Shown one piece after another: positions 62,860 to 64,000 of a stretch of 64,000 bases of DNA (the first letter of the stretch is position 1; each line of letters starts with the position of its first letter). Origin of the DNA: Ignavibacteriaceae bacterium (lineage in GTDB: Bacteria > Bacteroidota > Ignavibacteria > Ignavibacteriales > Ignavibacteriaceae). The stretch lies in NCBI GenBank assembly GCA_013360295.1, contig JABWCL010000006.1:95535-159534 (forward strand), given 5' to 3'. A program made the translations under genes and the position numbers. The notes beneath the pieces are model-generated. The model searched no databases. It saw nothing but the letters and a program-made list of their open reading frames with translations, and had not been told where the DNA came from.

Positions 62860-63891
62860 ATTAACAAACTTAAATTCCGCCACTGCTTTTTCATACCCGT
62901 TCAGTTTACTAATCATATTAATAATTTTATTCATCCCTTTCTCGACTAACTTCATATCATTCTTTGTTAAGAGCGAAAGCATTTCCTTGTGGGTCTTCGT
63001 GGCGGCGTAGGAACCGCGGCTGAGTATTTCGGTGGTTAATGTTTGCGTCAGTACTGCCTTCGATATTTCGCTGTTCATAAATTCAAGGAATGTGCGGTAC
63101 GCGTCTATGGAGGCGCCGGAAGGGAAGGAGATGATCTCAATGGATGAATCATCAGGAATGACGGCCACATTATTCAGAGGCATATCCTGGAGTATTGTCA
63201 GCAGATTATCTGCTTCTTCATCGGTCGTTGTACGGGGCTGCTTACCCACGATGAACGGCATTCCGTATTTCTCAGTGAAGCTTACCCAATAGTCAAGGCC
63301 GTTCCTTTTAAATACAACAGGATAATAACACCTGCTTAGCGCTTTCTCACCGTAGGGATTCATATAAGTCGCGTTGTTTTGTATGAGAATGAATTTATTC
63401 GGCGGCACCGGACGGGGCTGGTCGCTTTCGCCCCGGTAAAGCAGTTCATTGTTCAGGCTGAACGTAAACCACTCCTGCGGCTTCTCTTCAATCCTGAGCG
63501 GCAGAAGGTACTCTCCTGAGCGGAGGTTTACCTGTGTCCAGACGATTTCAAGTACCGTGAATCCGTACAGGGGCGCGTTGAGAATCTGGCTGATAATATT
63601 ATCCGGATCGAGTTCGTTTTCCAGGTAACCGGCTATATATAGAGATAAAGGGTCGTTGCTTGCGGGGACAACTTCCCTTTCAAGTGAAACTATGCCTGCC
63701 TTCCGCTGCTGAATATTCGCGTAGAGGTGCGCGTCGGATGTCAGTTCCCGGTATGTTTCAAATGCCTTCCCTGTTTTGGAAAGTATCGGGTCCGGGTCAG
63801 GCAGCGTGTTATAAAACCCGAATAGTTTCTTTATACCCTTGCTGTAGTCCTGCCTTACGGCGATTTCTTTTGTGAGTTCGTTTCTGTTCAT
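62851..63891 (-). CDS. DUF935 Mu-like phage portal protein
   Basis: 346 residues of the Mu gp29-like portal family. The portal ring is the DNA gate of the capsid. Landmarks are ELTSDAHLYANIQQRKAGIVSLEREVVPAS, ILNAPLYGFTVLEIVW, YGEKALSRCYYPVVFKRNGLDYWVSFTEKYGMPFIVGK and SRGSYAATKTHKEML near the end. Mu gp29 and many homologues are longer (over 400 residues), so this copy may be C-terminally shortened; its stop lies in a heptad array and the expected head-morphogenesis gene (gp30-like) does not follow. An SD AAAGGAG precedes the ATG at 63891, 11 bases after the upstream stop. Confidence 0.85.
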   Translation of the reverse strand: MNRNELTKEIAVRQDYSKGIKKLFGFYNTLPDPDPILSKTGKAFETYRELTSDAHLYANIQQRKAGIVSLEREVVPASNDPLSLYIAGYLENELDPDNIISQILNAPLYGFTVLEIVWTQVNLRSGEYLLPLRIEEKPQEWFTFSLNNELLYRGESDQPRPVPPNKFILIQNNATYMNPYGEKALSRCYYPVVFKRNGLDYWVSFTEKYGMPFIVGKQPRTTTDEEADNLLTILQDMPLNNVAVIPDDSSIEIISFPSGASIDAYRTFLEFMNSEISKAVLTQTLTTEILSRGSYAATKTHKEMLSLLTKNDMKLVEKGMNKIINMISKLNGYEKAVAEFKFVNSN

Positions 63892-63902
63892 TATTTCTCC
63901 TT

Positions 63903-64000
63903 TTATCTTAAATGCAGAATTTCTGTTTCAATCTTTTCTATTATTTCCGGCGATATGTTAAGCGTTGCGCGGCTCATATCAGGTGGAATTAAGGCGTTTA
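63903..64000 (-). CDS. C-terminal end of a phage gene upstream of the portal gene (cut by window edge)
   Basis: An open minus-strand frame enters at 64000 and ends in TAA at 63905-63903, giving 32 residues that end NISPEIIEKIETEILHLR. Spacing to the portal start is 11 bases, so it is the preceding gene of the same phage operon. By Mu gene order a terminase large subunit is expected here, but the visible residues are too few to identify it. Confidence 0.55.
   Translation of the reverse strand, partial: NALIPPDMSRATLNISPEIIEKIETEILHLR

Noticed and set aside
1..64000. tRNA or rRNA genes
   Set aside because: No clover-leaf patterns with GTTCGA-type T arms and no rRNA signatures were seen in the gaps; a covariance-model search is needed to be certain.

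Overview
The window looks like a chromosomal segment of an uncultured or little-studied member of the Bacteroidota/Chlorobiota side of the FCB group, most likely Ignavibacteria-like. The main reasons are four secreted proteins that end in a type A C-terminal sorting domain of the type IX secretion system (two with the NYPNPFNPST/T motif), families common in that group (DUF3109, DUF4199, DUF6265, FISUMP, two-component-type propeller sensors), moderate G+C and frequent TTG/GTG starts. This assignment is inference; no rRNA or tRNA gene was seen.

Layout. 1-3.1 kb: the start of a secreted fibronectin-like protein cut by the left edge, an outer-membrane barrel candidate and rtcB. 3.2-12.6 kb: housekeeping and metabolic genes: a PLP decarboxylase, an MlaF-like ATPase without its permease, a Crp/Fnr-type regulator next to a yceI gene with a clear palindromic operator candidate, an epimerase, a DUF1624-like membrane protein, an SDR and murQ. 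13-21 kb: T9SS-exported 5'-nucleotidase and esterase, DedA, aldehyde dehydrogenase and an AbgT-type transporter. 21-41 kb: GNAT, pyrimidine phosphorylase, SDR, nhaA, rlmN, a TrmH-type methyltransferase, a four-helix-bundle gene bracketed by inverted heptad arrays, fmdB-like, two small lipoproteins, priA, a BNR-repeat exported protein, a DUF3365 haem protein, rpoN and an ADP-forming acyl-CoA synthetase. 41-48 kb: penicillin-acylase family hydrolase, B-box-like membrane protein and a 997-residue propeller sensor fused to an adenylate cyclase. 47.9-48.9 kb: a REP-associated tyrosine transposase (RAYT) with its own palindromic repeat array. 49.4-62.5 kb: one giant gene for a 4,382-residue modular T9SS cargo. 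62.8-64 kb: the edge of a Mu-like prophage (DUF935 portal).

The best candidates for something undescribed are repeat-based. (1) A set of 7-bp tandem arrays (families RAATTAA, ATGATCA and AGTTAAA) lie exactly on gene 3' ends. Five stop codons fall inside them, and each unit type carries a stop codon on both strands, so three units close all six frames. Two pairs of arrays face inward around an insert, one of which carries the four-helix-bundle gene. (2) A compact RAYT unit has nested inverted repeats on its left and five 34-bp palindromic units plus a terminal copy on its right. (3) The giant surface protein seems to grow by copying LamG/FISUMP/KNH-like cassettes that remain very similar at DNA level.

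How the genes work together. Export to the cell surface through the Sec and T9SS machinery (nucleotidase, esterase, BNR protein, giant adhesin-like protein) is the main theme. Signalling genes (adenylate cyclase sensor, Crp/Fnr-type regulator, sigma-54) are present, but no direct regulatory link is shown. Most other genes are ordinary single-gene or two-gene units.
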